Below are positions 26,427 through 34,045 of a DNA stretch of 64,000 bases, in pieces. The stretch is from Thermoplasmata archaeon. Its GTDB lineage: Archaea; Thermoplasmatota; Thermoplasmata; Lutacidiplasmatales; UBA184. Position 1 is the stretch's first letter; each line of letters starts with the position of its first letter. The stretch lies in NCBI GenBank assembly GCA_027314165.1, contig DAHVCH010000012.1, positions 1 to 64,000 of the forward strand, written 5' to 3'. Position numbers and translations under genes: made by a program. The notes under the pieces are model-generated. The model searched no databases. It had not been told where the DNA came from and worked only from the letters and a program-made list of their open reading frames with translations.

Positions 26427-27829
26427 GCGGTCCCCGTGGCCCTCGGACGGCGCGGTGGATAGGCCCCGACGATCCCCCTGCGCTCCAAGCTCGCCCGCCG
26501 AGCCGGGGAGAGCCCCAGCAACCCCTCGAGCACGCTCCGGTTGTCCTGGCCCAGCCAGGGCGCCCCTCTCCAGACCTTCCCAGGGGTCCGCGAGAGCTTC
26601 GGGGTCACCCCCGCGCCCCGGACCTTGCCGACCACCGGGTCCTCCCAGGAGAGGAGCATCTCCCGCGCTTCGTACTGGGGGTTCTTCGCGATCTCCCGCA
26701 TCGTCAAGATCGGGGCGAACGCCACGTCGTGCTTCTCCCCGATCTCCTCGAGCTCCTGCACGGAGCGGGGTGCAGTGAAGGCCCGCAGCACGGGGTCGAT
26801 CTTGTCCCGAGAAGAGCTGCGGCCCTCCATGGTGTCCCAGGCCGGGTCCGCAGGAAGCCCCACGAGGTCCCTCAGCTTCCTCCAGCTGAGCTGGGTCGGG
26901 GCGGCGAGCGCGATCCATCCGTCCCGGGCGGGATAGATCCCGTACGGGTAGAGGCGGGGGTGGGCCTTGCCGTGGCGCGTCCGGACCACGCCCCTCGAGA
27001 AGAAATCGACGGCCATGTTCTCCATCATCAGGAAGAAGATCTCGAAGGCCGCCACGTCGACCACCTGGCCTTCGCCCGTCCGCTGGGCATGATGGAGGGC
27101 CATCAGGGCTCCAGCGGCGGCGCCCAGGCCGGTCACCAGGTCGTTGATCGCCGTGCCGCTCTGCATCGGTGGCTCGGGTTCCGGGTTCCCCTGGCAGGCG
27201 AGGTACCCGCTCATCGCCTGGGCGGTCAGGTCGTAGGAGGGGCGGCGGCGGTACCGCTCGCTGCCGGTCTGACCGAACCCCGAGACATGGACGATGACCA
27301 GCGAGGGGTTCGCGCGGAGGACCACGTGGTCGGGCAGCCCGAGCTTGTCGAAGGTCCCGGGCCGCGACGCGTCGACCCAGATGTGGGAGCGGCGGAGCAG
27401 CGAGAGGAGGAGCGTCCTCCCCTCAGGTCTTGCCAGGTCCATGCCCACGGAGAGCTTGTTCCTCCCGTACTGGACCCAGGACTCAGACACCTGCTCGTCC
27501 GCCGGCGCACCGACCGGCAGGAGAGGGGGCAACAGCCGGGAAGGGTCCGCGTAGCTGGGGCCGAAGGGGGGGCCCTCCACGTGGATCACCTCGGCGCCGA
27601 AGTCCCCGAGGAACGTCGCGGCCCAGGGCCCGGCCACGACGCGCCCGGTGTCCACGACCCTCACGCCCTGGAGAGGCCCGTAGCGGGGAGGTCTCCCCTC
27701 GTGGCGACGAGGGGGATGCGGGCGCGGGCGTCCCCTCGATCGGCGGGTCGTGGGGCCGGGATGTCGGGAGCCCGATCGTCCCGGGCGTGGCCGCATCGAC
27801 GTGCCGCCCACGGTTGGTCGTACCGGCAT
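26423..27829 (-). CDS. CaiB/BaiF family (class III) CoA-transferase
   Basis: 468 residues. LQGVRVVDTGRVVAGPWAAT and LGDFGAEVIHVEGP open the fold as in the formyl-CoA/carnitine CoA-transferase family; GRNKLSVGMDLARPEGR and SYDLTAQAMSGYLACQGNPE follow in the usual order. It moves CoA between a donor thioester and a free acid. The first 50 residues are basic and proline-rich and unlike the family, so translation may really begin later, although ATG 27829 is the first in-frame start after cctctttatg. Upstream partner of the acyl-CoA dehydrogenase (4-base overlap). Confidence 0.85.
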   Translation of the reverse strand: MPVRPTVGGTSMRPRPGRSGSRHPGPTTRRSRGRPRPHPPRRHEGRPPRYGPLQGVRVVDTGRVVAGPWAATFLGDFGAEVIHVEGPPFGPSYADPSRLLPPLLPVGAPADEQVSESWVQYGRNKLSVGMDLARPEGRTLLLSLLRRSHIWVDASRPGTFDKLGLPDHVVLRANPSLVIVHVSGFGQTGSERYRRRPSYDLTAQAMSGYLACQGNPEPEPPMQSGTAINDLVTGLGAAAGALMALHHAQRTGEGQVVDVAAFEIFFLMMENMAVDFFSRGVVRTRHGKAHPRLYPYGIYPARDGWIALAAPTQLSWRKLRDLVGLPADPAWDTMEGRSSSRDKIDPVLRAFTAPRSVQELEEIGEKHDVAFAPILTMREIAKNPQYEAREMLLSWEDPVVGKVRGAGVTPKLSRTPGKVWRGAPWLGQDNRSVLEGLLGLSPARRASLERRGIVGAYPPRRPRATGTA

Positions 27830-27904
27830 AAAGAGGGAGGTTCATCGGTGAGCCCCGTCGCCCTTAAGGCATACGTAGGGTCCGACGCGCACGAGGTCTG
27901 CCGA

Positions 27905-28657
27905 ATGCCCCAAGATCCCTGGAACCTCCCCGCGCCCGAGTTCTGCGAGGAGCTTCGACGCTACAAGCTCGAGAACCACCCGTTCAAGGTCCATCCGTTC
28001 TTCCTGGAGTGGGAGAAGGGGACGCTCCCGATCGAACACCTGCGGACCTGGGCGCCCCAGTTCTACGCGTGGCTGTGCGTCATCCCGCGGGCCTACGCCC
28101 TGCGGTTCGCCCAGCTCCCCTGGACCGACGAGCTCGCGAAGTACCGCGGGATGCTCCTGGAACACCTCGCGGAGGAGGCAGGGTACCCGCCGGAGAAGCA
28201 GCAGCCGCACCCGGAACTCTTCCTCAAGTTCTGCGAGGGCATCGGGCTCTCCCGAAAGCAGGTCCTCACCGCCCCGTGGCTCCCGGGAACGTACCTCGCC
28301 ATCGACGATTTCCTCTACGTGAACCACTACGAGCCGTTCTACGTCTCCGCGGCCGGTTCCTCCGAGCCCCCGAACGTCGACCTGTGCGAGCGGTTGCTCC
28401 CCGCCCTCCGGAAGACCTACAAGGTTCCCGAGGCGAACCTCGAGTACTACGTCGCGCACGGAGAGCTCGACAAGGAGCACGGCGAGCTCGTCAACTCCAT
28501 CGTCGCAGACTTCGCGGGCGAGGGGCCCGCAACGCGGAGGAAGATGTGGGAGTCGATGCTCCGGGGCTTCGGGGTCCACCAGGGGCTCGTCGACTCGGTC
28601 GTCGCCTCGCTCCGCGGGCATCCCCACGCCGCGAAGGCCGAGCCGCGAGCTCGCTGA
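27905..28657 (+). CDS. PqqC/TenA-like heme-oxygenase-fold protein, putative dimetal oxidase
   Basis: 250 residues, all-helical. Candidate metal ligands match the heme-oxygenase-like diiron oxidase pattern: E90/E91 with H102 (LAEEAG...PHPELF), an acidic residue in the middle helix (E143 in NHYEPF), and the diagnostic H-x3-D-x2-H at H185, D189 and H192 (HGELDKEH). This distinguishes it from cofactor-free PqqC and from thiaminase TenA and recalls CADD-type enzymes. No pqq or thiamine genes are near. ATG 27905 is taken as the start; the frame is open far upstream, with GTG 27848 the only other plausible start. Confidence 0.8.
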   Translation: MPQDPWNLPAPEFCEELRRYKLENHPFKVHPFFLEWEKGTLPIEHLRTWAPQFYAWLCVIPRAYALRFAQLPWTDELAKYRGMLLEHLAEEAGYPPEKQQPHPELFLKFCEGIGLSRKQVLTAPWLPGTYLAIDDFLYVNHYEPFYVSAAGSSEPPNVDLCERLLPALRKTYKVPEANLEYYVAHGELDKEHGELVNSIVADFAGEGPATRRKMWESMLRGFGVHQGLVDSVVASLRGHPHAAKAEPRAR

Positions 28658-28801
28658 GGCGGACTCCCCACACCTCCGGACGTTCCCCCTCCCGTGGGGT
28701 GAGCCCGACGGCCCGCCCCTCCTCCCCCAACAGGTGAGGGCGGCCGCAGGTCAATCCGGTTCCACCCCGGACGGATAACCCCCGCCGGGGAAGCCTGCCC
28801 C

Positions 28802-29281
28802 ATGACGATCAAGGCGGTCGGGAAGTGGAAGAGCGGGTTCGCTTCGTGGTTGGAGGACGACCGTGGCCACCGGGTCCCGGTCGACCTCCCGCGTGAGGAG
28901 GGCGGGGAGGACGCCGGCACGTCGGCGCTGGAGCTGAACATCCTGTCGCTGACGGGTTGCATCACGACGATCTTCGCCTTGGTCGCCCACAAGAGGCGCG
29001 TCCGATTCGAGGGCATGAAGGTCGAGCTCGAGGCCGAACGGCCCCGGGGGGCTCCGACCATCACGGCGGTGAAGGGCCGGTGCGTCATCGTATCGGCGCA
29101 GCCTGCCGAGGAGGTGGAGCACGCGCTCCGCATCACGCTCAGGACGTGCCCGGTGGGGGTCCTCTACGAGAAGGCAGGGATCCCGGTGACCGTCGACTGC
29201 GAGGTGCTTCCCCCGGGGAGCGCCCCCGCCGAGGCGGCGCTCCAAGGCGCCCCTTCCTCTACGGACCGGACCGAGGCCTGA
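28802..29281 (+). CDS. OsmC/Ohr-family peroxide-reducing protein
   Basis: 159 residues. The two catalytic cysteines of the family are present: C53 in LSLTGCITTIF and C116 in TLRTCPVGVLY, on the expected helices. These reduce organic hydroperoxides, or the protein belongs to the general OsmC branch. The C-terminal 20 residues are Ala/Pro-rich and outside the fold. A ggataacc at 28770-28777 lies about 28 nt before ATG 28802, consistent with a leaderless transcript. Confidence 0.88.
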   Translation: MTIKAVGKWKSGFASWLEDDRGHRVPVDLPREEGGEDAGTSALELNILSLTGCITTIFALVAHKRRVRFEGMKVELEAERPRGAPTITAVKGRCVIVSAQPAEEVEHALRITLRTCPVGVLYEKAGIPVTVDCEVLPPGSAPAEAALQGAPSSTDRTEA

Positions 29282-29385
29282 GGGAGCCCCACGTACGGGG
29301 TCCTCGGCCCTCCGAGGCCCCCTCTGGCTAACCTCTTTAGAGTTCGGCCGCCCATGGTGACCTAGGACCCGACCGGTCCCGTCCC

Positions 29386-30210
29386 ATGGCGGAGAAGGAC
29401 CTCTACCGCCTGCTTGGAGTATCCCCAGGCGCCTCGCCCGAGCGGATTCGCTCCGCGTACCGCAAGCTGGTGCGCCGCTACCACCCCGACGTCTACGGAG
29501 GGGACCCGGAGGTCGCCCACACCAATTTCCGGGAGCTCACCGACGCCTACGAGACGCTCATGGACCCGCTGAGGAGGCGGGAGTACGACCGCAAGCGCGC
29601 CCAGGAGCTCTGGGGGGAGGGGAGCTCGGGGGCTCGCCCTCAAGGGACCCGCCACGAGGGCCTGCCCCATCATCGCATCCGGGTCCCGCAGTACCCCTCG
29701 CCCTACCATGCGGCCGGCCACCCCATGCACGACCGGGGCCCGGAGGCGATGCAGTCGGTCCGGAGAGCGTGGCGCAGGGCCAGCACCCAGAGCCTGTCGC
29801 GTCACGATTTCTCGCGGCGGACCAAGCTGCTGCTGGTCTTCGCGCCGCTGAGCTTCATGCTCCTGATGGCGGGCCTTCTGACGATCCCGGTGACCCAGCC
29901 CTTCGCCTTCGCCCTGCAGCCGGCCTATCTGTGCACCGGCCTGACCTCCCACGGGGTGCAGTTCCTGCGCGGGGACCAGGTGACGTTCTCGTGGAGCGCG
30001 CAGGCCACCAACTACGATCCGTCGAGCCCTCTGGAGGTCATGATCTCCAGCTCGGCGACGAACATCCTGGTGCTGGACCGGGATGGGCTGAACGGCAGCT
30101 ACGGGTTCGTCGCGGACGGGAGCACGTACCACTTCCAGAGCTGCTACTGGGGGAACGGGACGGTCGGAAACCTCCAGTTCTCCGGAAGCTACCTGGGCCC
30201 GATCATCTAG
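29386..30210 (+). CDS. membrane-anchored J-domain protein
   Basis: 274 residues. The N-terminal J-domain (1-70) begins DLYRLLGVSPGASPERIRSA and has the HPD tripeptide at 33-35, needed to stimulate Hsp70. A Gly/His-rich linker follows, then a hydrophobic segment (LLLVFAPLSFMLLMAGLLTI, about 147-166) and an extracytoplasmic beta-rich domain of about 100 residues with no recognised family. The protein could recruit DnaK to the membrane face. It is not the canonical DnaJ: there are no zinc-finger cysteines and no dnaK-grpE neighbours. Confidence 0.85.
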   Translation: MAEKDLYRLLGVSPGASPERIRSAYRKLVRRYHPDVYGGDPEVAHTNFRELTDAYETLMDPLRRREYDRKRAQELWGEGSSGARPQGTRHEGLPHHRIRVPQYPSPYHAAGHPMHDRGPEAMQSVRRAWRRASTQSLSRHDFSRRTKLLLVFAPLSFMLLMAGLLTIPVTQPFAFALQPAYLCTGLTSHGVQFLRGDQVTFSWSAQATNYDPSSPLEVMISSSATNILVLDRDGLNGSYGFVADGSTYHFQSCYWGNGTVGNLQFSGSYLGPII

Positions 30211-30284
30211 CGCGCCCGCTTCTCCCCCTCGGTCCGACCTCGTCCGCACCGACCCGAGGAGGCCCGGCACCTCCCCGCCAAGTC

Positions 30285-30292
30285 TGATATAC
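30285..30292 (+). promoter_or_regulatory. TATA box of the aro-trp supercluster
   Basis: tgatatac, centred about 26 nt before ATG 30315. This places the transcription start at the first codon of the Trp-rich leader ORF rather than near the first enzyme gene, which begins about 190 nt later. Confidence 0.6.
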
Positions 30293-30314
30293 GCCCCCGC
30301 CCGTCAAGGACACG

Positions 30315-30386
30315 ATGACGGCACCGGGGGTCGGCGCTGCGGCTATCCTCCCGTGCGGTCAGCCTATCGGGTCCTGGTGGTGGTGA
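30315..30386 (+). CDS. putative trp leader peptide ending in three Trp codons
   Basis: A 23-codon ORF beginning MTAPGVGAAAIL and ending GSWWW followed directly by TGA (the codons TGG TGG TGG TGA occupy 30375-30386). The ORF is preceded by a TATA box at leaderless spacing and lies about 115 nt upstream of the first gene of a 13-gene operon making chorismate and Trp. Three adjacent Trp codons at the end of a short ORF ahead of trp genes are the hallmark of bacterial ribosome-stalling leader peptides. Sensing of charged tRNA-Trp is an inference. The peptide may have no function once released. Confidence 0.7.
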   Translation: MTAPGVGAAAILPCGQPIGSWWW

Positions 30387-30438
30387 GCGGGGGAGCCGGG
30401 ACGGCCTCCTCCTCAGGGTACACCAAGCTTTGAAGAGC

Positions 30439-30454
30439 GGGACGTCTCGGTCCC
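30439..30454 (+). promoter_or_regulatory. hairpin in the aro-trp leader RNA
   Basis: GGGAC (30439-30443) can pair with GTCCC (30450-30454) around a 6-nt loop, between the leader peptide and the first gene. The adjacent ccttc (30453-30457) could alternatively pair with the gaagg units of the ribosome-binding region. Further upstream, GGTG at the Trp codons can pair with CACC at 30421-30424. These are candidate elements of an attenuator, read by eye only; no U-run terminator follows. Confidence 0.35.
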
Positions 30455-30474
30455 TTCATCCCCTCCTAGGGAAC

Positions 30475-30494
30475 GGAAGGAAGGAAGGAAGGAA
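30475..30494 (+). repeat. (GGAA)5 tandem repeat before ADTH synthase
   Basis: Five perfect GGAA units end 7 nt before ATG 30502. They are the only Shine-Dalgarno-like sequence for the first enzyme gene of the supercluster; changes in repeat number would alter spacing and pairing with the upstream pyrimidine-rich leader. Confidence 0.7.
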
Positions 30495-30501
30495 CCAAGG
30501 C

Positions 30502-31260
30502 ATGAGCGGAAAGGAGCTTCGACTGAAACGCCTCTTCTCGGGCCCGGGAGCTCGGCTGTTCGCGGTACCCCTGGACCACAGCCTGTCCGTGGGACCCATC
30601 GCGGGACTGGGGAACCTGGAGCCGACCGTCCGCGCCCTCCAGGAGGGCGGGGTACGGTGCGTCGTCGTTCACAAGGGAGCCGTCCGCACGGTCCAGAAGG
30701 CGCTCCTCCCGACGACCCTTCTCGGGGTCCATCTTTCCGCTTCGACGAGCCTCGCCCCGGACCCCGGGCGCAAGCACATCGCGGGCACGGTGCAGGAAGC
30801 GGTCCGACTGGGGGCCGACCTCATCAGCGTCCAGGTCAACTTCGGCGACGCGGCCGAGGGAGAGATGCTGGAGGACCTGGGCCACATCGCGGAGGAGTGC
30901 GAGGCCCTCGGGATGCCGCTCATGTGCATGACCTACGTCAAGCAGAAGGGGAAGGAGAACGACGCCACCGCGCTCGCGCACGCCTGCCGCGCCGCCGCGG
31001 ACCTCGGGGCGGACGTGATCAAGACCAACTTCCCGGACCCCGCGGGGTTCCGGAAGGTCGTCGAGGCGACCCCGGTGCCGGTGCTCGTCGGCGGCGGGCC
31101 CCGCATGGAGAAGCCCGAGGATTTCCTTGGGGTGGTCCGCCAGGCGATCGAGGCCGGGGCGAGAGGGCTCTGCGTTGGACGGAACCTCTTCCAGGCGCCC
31201 GACGTGACCTCCACGGCGAGGCGCGTCGCAGAGATCCTCGAGAGCCGCCCGCCGAACTGA
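30502..31260 (+). CDS. 2-amino-3,7-dideoxy-D-threo-hept-6-ulosonate (ADTH) synthase
   Basis: 252 residues of the archaeal class I aldolase type (AroA'). It joins aspartate semialdehyde to a 6-deoxy-5-ketofructose-phosphate-derived unit, the first step of the archaeal route to dehydroquinate. FAVPLDHSLSVGP carries the conserved Asp25, and ADVIKTNFPDP contains the Schiff-base Lys174. VLVGGGPRM and GLCVGRNLFQ form the phosphate-binding end of the barrel. ATG 30502 is chosen because the aldolase homology begins at once, although the frame extends up to 30430. First enzyme gene of the supercluster; aspartokinase and asd, which provide the semialdehyde, are in the same operon. Confidence 0.9.
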   Translation: MSGKELRLKRLFSGPGARLFAVPLDHSLSVGPIAGLGNLEPTVRALQEGGVRCVVVHKGAVRTVQKALLPTTLLGVHLSASTSLAPDPGRKHIAGTVQEAVRLGADLISVQVNFGDAAEGEMLEDLGHIAEECEALGMPLMCMTYVKQKGKENDATALAHACRAAADLGADVIKTNFPDPAGFRKVVEATPVPVLVGGGPRMEKPEDFLGVVRQAIEAGARGLCVGRNLFQAPDVTSTARRVAEILESRPPN

Positions 31261-31344
31261 GGGACGGCGAGGGAGAGCGCGCTCGGAGCATCGGTCGACA
31301 CGAACCGGCGGGAAGAAGAGGCATCGGAGCAGGAGGGAAGGAAC

Positions 31345-32379
31345 ATGGAGAAAGGACGACTGGTGCTCGAGCTGCCCGCGGGAGAGAGGGGGGACCGACT
31401 TCGAGCCTACGCGGAGCGGCGGGGGTTCCACCGGTTCCTTGTCGCTCCAGGGAGCGTGCCCAAGCCCGCTTCCGGCCGGGAGGTGGTCGTCCGGTCCGAG
31501 AGCAGCCTGAAGTTCCCCGGGGGCGGGGCCGACGGCCGGGCCCGGACCGTGGCACGCCCGTCCGACCTGGAGGGTATCGTCCAGGCCCTGAAAGCCGCGC
31601 CGCTCGTCCTGGTCGAGTTCAAGGGCGAACGGGTCATTCCGCTCGAGAACCTGCTCGCCATGCGTCAAGGCGCCGGGGAGAGCGCGGCGGGCGCGCTCTG
31701 GGTTCGGGCCGGCACCGGGGCCGAGGTCCCCGGCCTGCTAGGCGCTCTCGAGCACGGGTCGGACGGAGTCGTGCTCACCGTGGCGTCCCCCGAGGACATC
31801 GACGAGCTCGAGACGCATCTGGAACATCCCCGGATGAAGCTCACCTGGAGGACGGCGACCGTCCGGCGCGTCGTGCCCGGAGGCCTCGGGGAGCGTGTCG
31901 TGGTCGACACGACCAGCGTGCTCCGGCCGGACGAAGGGATGCTGGTCGGAAGCCAGGGGGGGTTCCTGCTGCTCGTCGCTTCCGAGGCGCAGGGTTCCCG
32001 CTACACGCGCCCCCGTCCCTTCCGGGTCAATGCGGGCGCCATCCACTCCTACACGCTCCTCTCCGACGGGACGACCCGCTATCTCAGCGAGCTCGAACCG
32101 GGCGACCGGGTGATCGTGACCTCCGTGAGGGGGGAACCCCGAAGCGTCCGGGTCGGGCGGCTCAAGATCGAGCGACGGCCCTTCGCCCTGGTGGAAGTGG
32201 AGCGGGCCGGCCGAAAGTACACCCTCTTCGCACAGGAGGCCGAGACGGTCCGCCTCCTGACCCCGCAGGGACCGAGACCGGTCCAGGAGCTCGCGAAGGG
32301 AGACCACGTGGTCGGGGTCGAGCTTCCCGCGGCCCGGCACTTCGGCATGGCCGTCCAAGAGACGATCGAGGAGCGCTGA
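31345..32379 (+). CDS. 3-dehydroquinate synthase II (archaeal AroB')
   Basis: 344 residues. This family oxidatively deaminates and cyclises ADTH to 3-dehydroquinate with NAD. Recognisable blocks are PLENLLAMRQG (family PLENIIA), VVVDTTSVLRPDEGMLVGSQGGFLLLVASEA, RPFRVNAGAIHSYTLLSDG and ELEPGDRVIV. Length and order are normal. The start ATG 31345 has gcaggagggaagg upstream; the 84-nt spacer from ADTH synthase is the longest in the operon. Confidence 0.92.
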   Translation: MEKGRLVLELPAGERGDRLRAYAERRGFHRFLVAPGSVPKPASGREVVVRSESSLKFPGGGADGRARTVARPSDLEGIVQALKAAPLVLVEFKGERVIPLENLLAMRQGAGESAAGALWVRAGTGAEVPGLLGALEHGSDGVVLTVASPEDIDELETHLEHPRMKLTWRTATVRRVVPGGLGERVVVDTTSVLRPDEGMLVGSQGGFLLLVASEAQGSRYTRPRPFRVNAGAIHSYTLLSDGTTRYLSELEPGDRVIVTSVRGEPRSVRVGRLKIERRPFALVEVERAGRKYTLFAQEAETVRLLTPQGPRPVQELAKGDHVVGVELPAARHFGMAVQETIEER

Positions 32380-32383
32380 GGCG

Positions 32384-34045
32384 ATGGACGCGCCCGAGCG
32401 CGGGGTCGCTCCCGAGTACCTGCCGGCGCGTGAGGGCTACCCTCGCCTGGTCGCCTCGCTGCCCGGCCGGAGCGCGGAGGAGCTCCGCACCCAGATGGGA
32501 GAAGCGGTCCGGGGGGGAGCGGACCTCGTCGAGGTCCGGCTGGACCGCCTTCCGCCCGAGGAGGTCTCTCGGCTCGGGCGCGTTCACGAGATCCCCCTGA
32601 CCCACCAGTGGGTGCCCGTCATCGCGACCCTCCGCTCGAGGGCCGAGGGGGGAGAGGGGCCCGACGACGCCCCCTCTCGCCGACGTATCCTCCTCCAAGC
32701 TCTCGAGGAGATGCCCTTCGCGCTCGTCGACCTTGAGCTCGCGAGGGACCTCCCGATGCGCACGGAGCTCGAAGAGGCCGAAGGACCGAGGCTCGCCTTC
32801 GTCTGTTCGGCCCACCTTCCGGCCTCGACCTCGACGGAGCAGGCCCTGCGGACCCTCGAGCAGACCCTCGCCAAGGGCGACGTGGGCAAGGTGGTCCTTC
32901 CTGCGACCGCGGCGCGGGCCCTCTCGGAGCTCATCCCCCCGCTCCAACGGCTGCGCGGCCGACCGTTCGTCTTCCACACCACAGGAGGAGCGGGCGCCCT
33001 CCTTCGCGTCCTCGCGCCGCGATTGAGCATGGCGTGGGTGTACTGCGGCCTGCCGGCTCCGCTCGGCCGGACCGCCACGGGCCCTCGGTCGAGCAAGAGG
33101 CGCGCGGGGACCGCCCCCCGCCTCCCCCCTCCCGGACGCTCCACGTTGGTGGAGGCCTCGCAGGTCCCCGTCGATCGGATGCGACGGTTCGTTGACGGCG
33201 GACCCGAAGCCCCCTGGTTCGCGGTCGTGGGCCGACCGATCTCCCACTCGTTGTCCCCGGAGCTCCACGGGGACTTCCTGGAAGCGACCGGCAGCGCCGG
33301 GCTCTACGTCGCCCTGGAGATCGCCTCCGAGCAGGAGCTCGCCTCGGCCCTGCCTTCCCTCGTCGCGCTAGGGCTCCGGGGGATCAACGTCACTCGGCCG
33401 TACAAGCTCGCGGCCTACCGTCTCGCCGAGCGACGTTCGGAGAACGCGGTCGCGAGCGGCGCCGTGAACACGCTCGTGCCCCTCGCCGCACCGAAGCAGG
33501 GGTTCTCCGGGCACAACACGGACGTCCTCGCCCTCCTACGCTGGTGGAAGGACCTGGAGGAGGAGCGCGGTCCGCTCTCCCGGGTCCTGGTCGTGGGCAC
33601 CGGAGGCGCGGCCCGCGCCGCCGTCCTCGCGAGCGTCTTCCTCGGGGCGCGGGTCTCCGTCCTCGGGCGCAACCCCCAGGAAGTGAGGGACCTCGTCGCG
33701 GGGTTCCCTCCGGAGAGCGTCCGGGCGGTCGAGCCGGGGGCTGGGGCGCTTCCCTCCTTCCCGCTCGTCGTCCATGCCACCCCCGTGGGACAGGCCCCGG
33801 GGACCCGGCTTGAGGTGCCTCTCGAGGGAGCCCTCCAGAGCGGAAGCCTCTTGGTCGACCTCGTTTACCGACCCGTGGAACCGACCTTGAAGCTCCTGGC
33901 CGAGGCCTCCGGCGCCCGATATCTGGACGGCATGACGATGCTCGTCTACCAGGCGGCCGAGAGCTTCGCGCTCTTCACGCGGGAAGAGGTCCCTCCCGAG
34001 GTGCTGCGCCGGTGGCTCCCCCAGGGTCTCGAGGTGTCGGCTTGA
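32384..34045 (+). CDS. aroDE: bifunctional 3-dehydroquinate dehydratase (type I) / shikimate dehydrogenase
   Basis: 553-residue fusion. The N-terminal half is a type I dehydroquinase: VEVRLDRL (E50, R52), ATLRSRAEGG, catalytic His144 in CSAHLPAS and Schiff-base Lys169 in GDVGKVVLP. After a basic, proline-rich linker (about 230-275) comes AroE: PISHSLSPELH (285-295), INVTRPYK with Lys341, VNT (361-363), GHNTD with Asp380 and VVGTGGAARAA. It converts dehydroquinate to shikimate in two steps. AroDE fusions are known in plants and some microbes. It follows AroB' by 4 nt and overlaps the next gene by TTGA. Confidence 0.92.
   Translation: MDAPERGVAPEYLPAREGYPRLVASLPGRSAEELRTQMGEAVRGGADLVEVRLDRLPPEEVSRLGRVHEIPLTHQWVPVIATLRSRAEGGEGPDDAPSRRRILLQALEEMPFALVDLELARDLPMRTELEEAEGPRLAFVCSAHLPASTSTEQALRTLEQTLAKGDVGKVVLPATAARALSELIPPLQRLRGRPFVFHTTGGAGALLRVLAPRLSMAWVYCGLPAPLGRTATGPRSSKRRAGTAPRLPPPGRSTLVEASQVPVDRMRRFVDGGPEAPWFAVVGRPISHSLSPELHGDFLEATGSAGLYVALEIASEQELASALPSLVALGLRGINVTRPYKLAAYRLAERRSENAVASGAVNTLVPLAAPKQGFSGHNTDVLALLRWWKDLEEERGPLSRVLVVGTGGAARAAVLASVFLGARVSVLGRNPQEVRDLVAGFPPESVRAVEPGAGALPSFPLVVHATPVGQAPGTRLEVPLEGALQSGSLLVDLVYRPVEPTLKLLAEASGARYLDGMTMLVYQAAESFALFTREEVPPEVLRRWLPQGLEVSA

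Noticed and set aside
26384-27904. Long plus-strand frame leading into the PqqC/TenA-like gene
   Set aside because: It shadows the CaiB-type transferase; homology begins only near ATG 27905.
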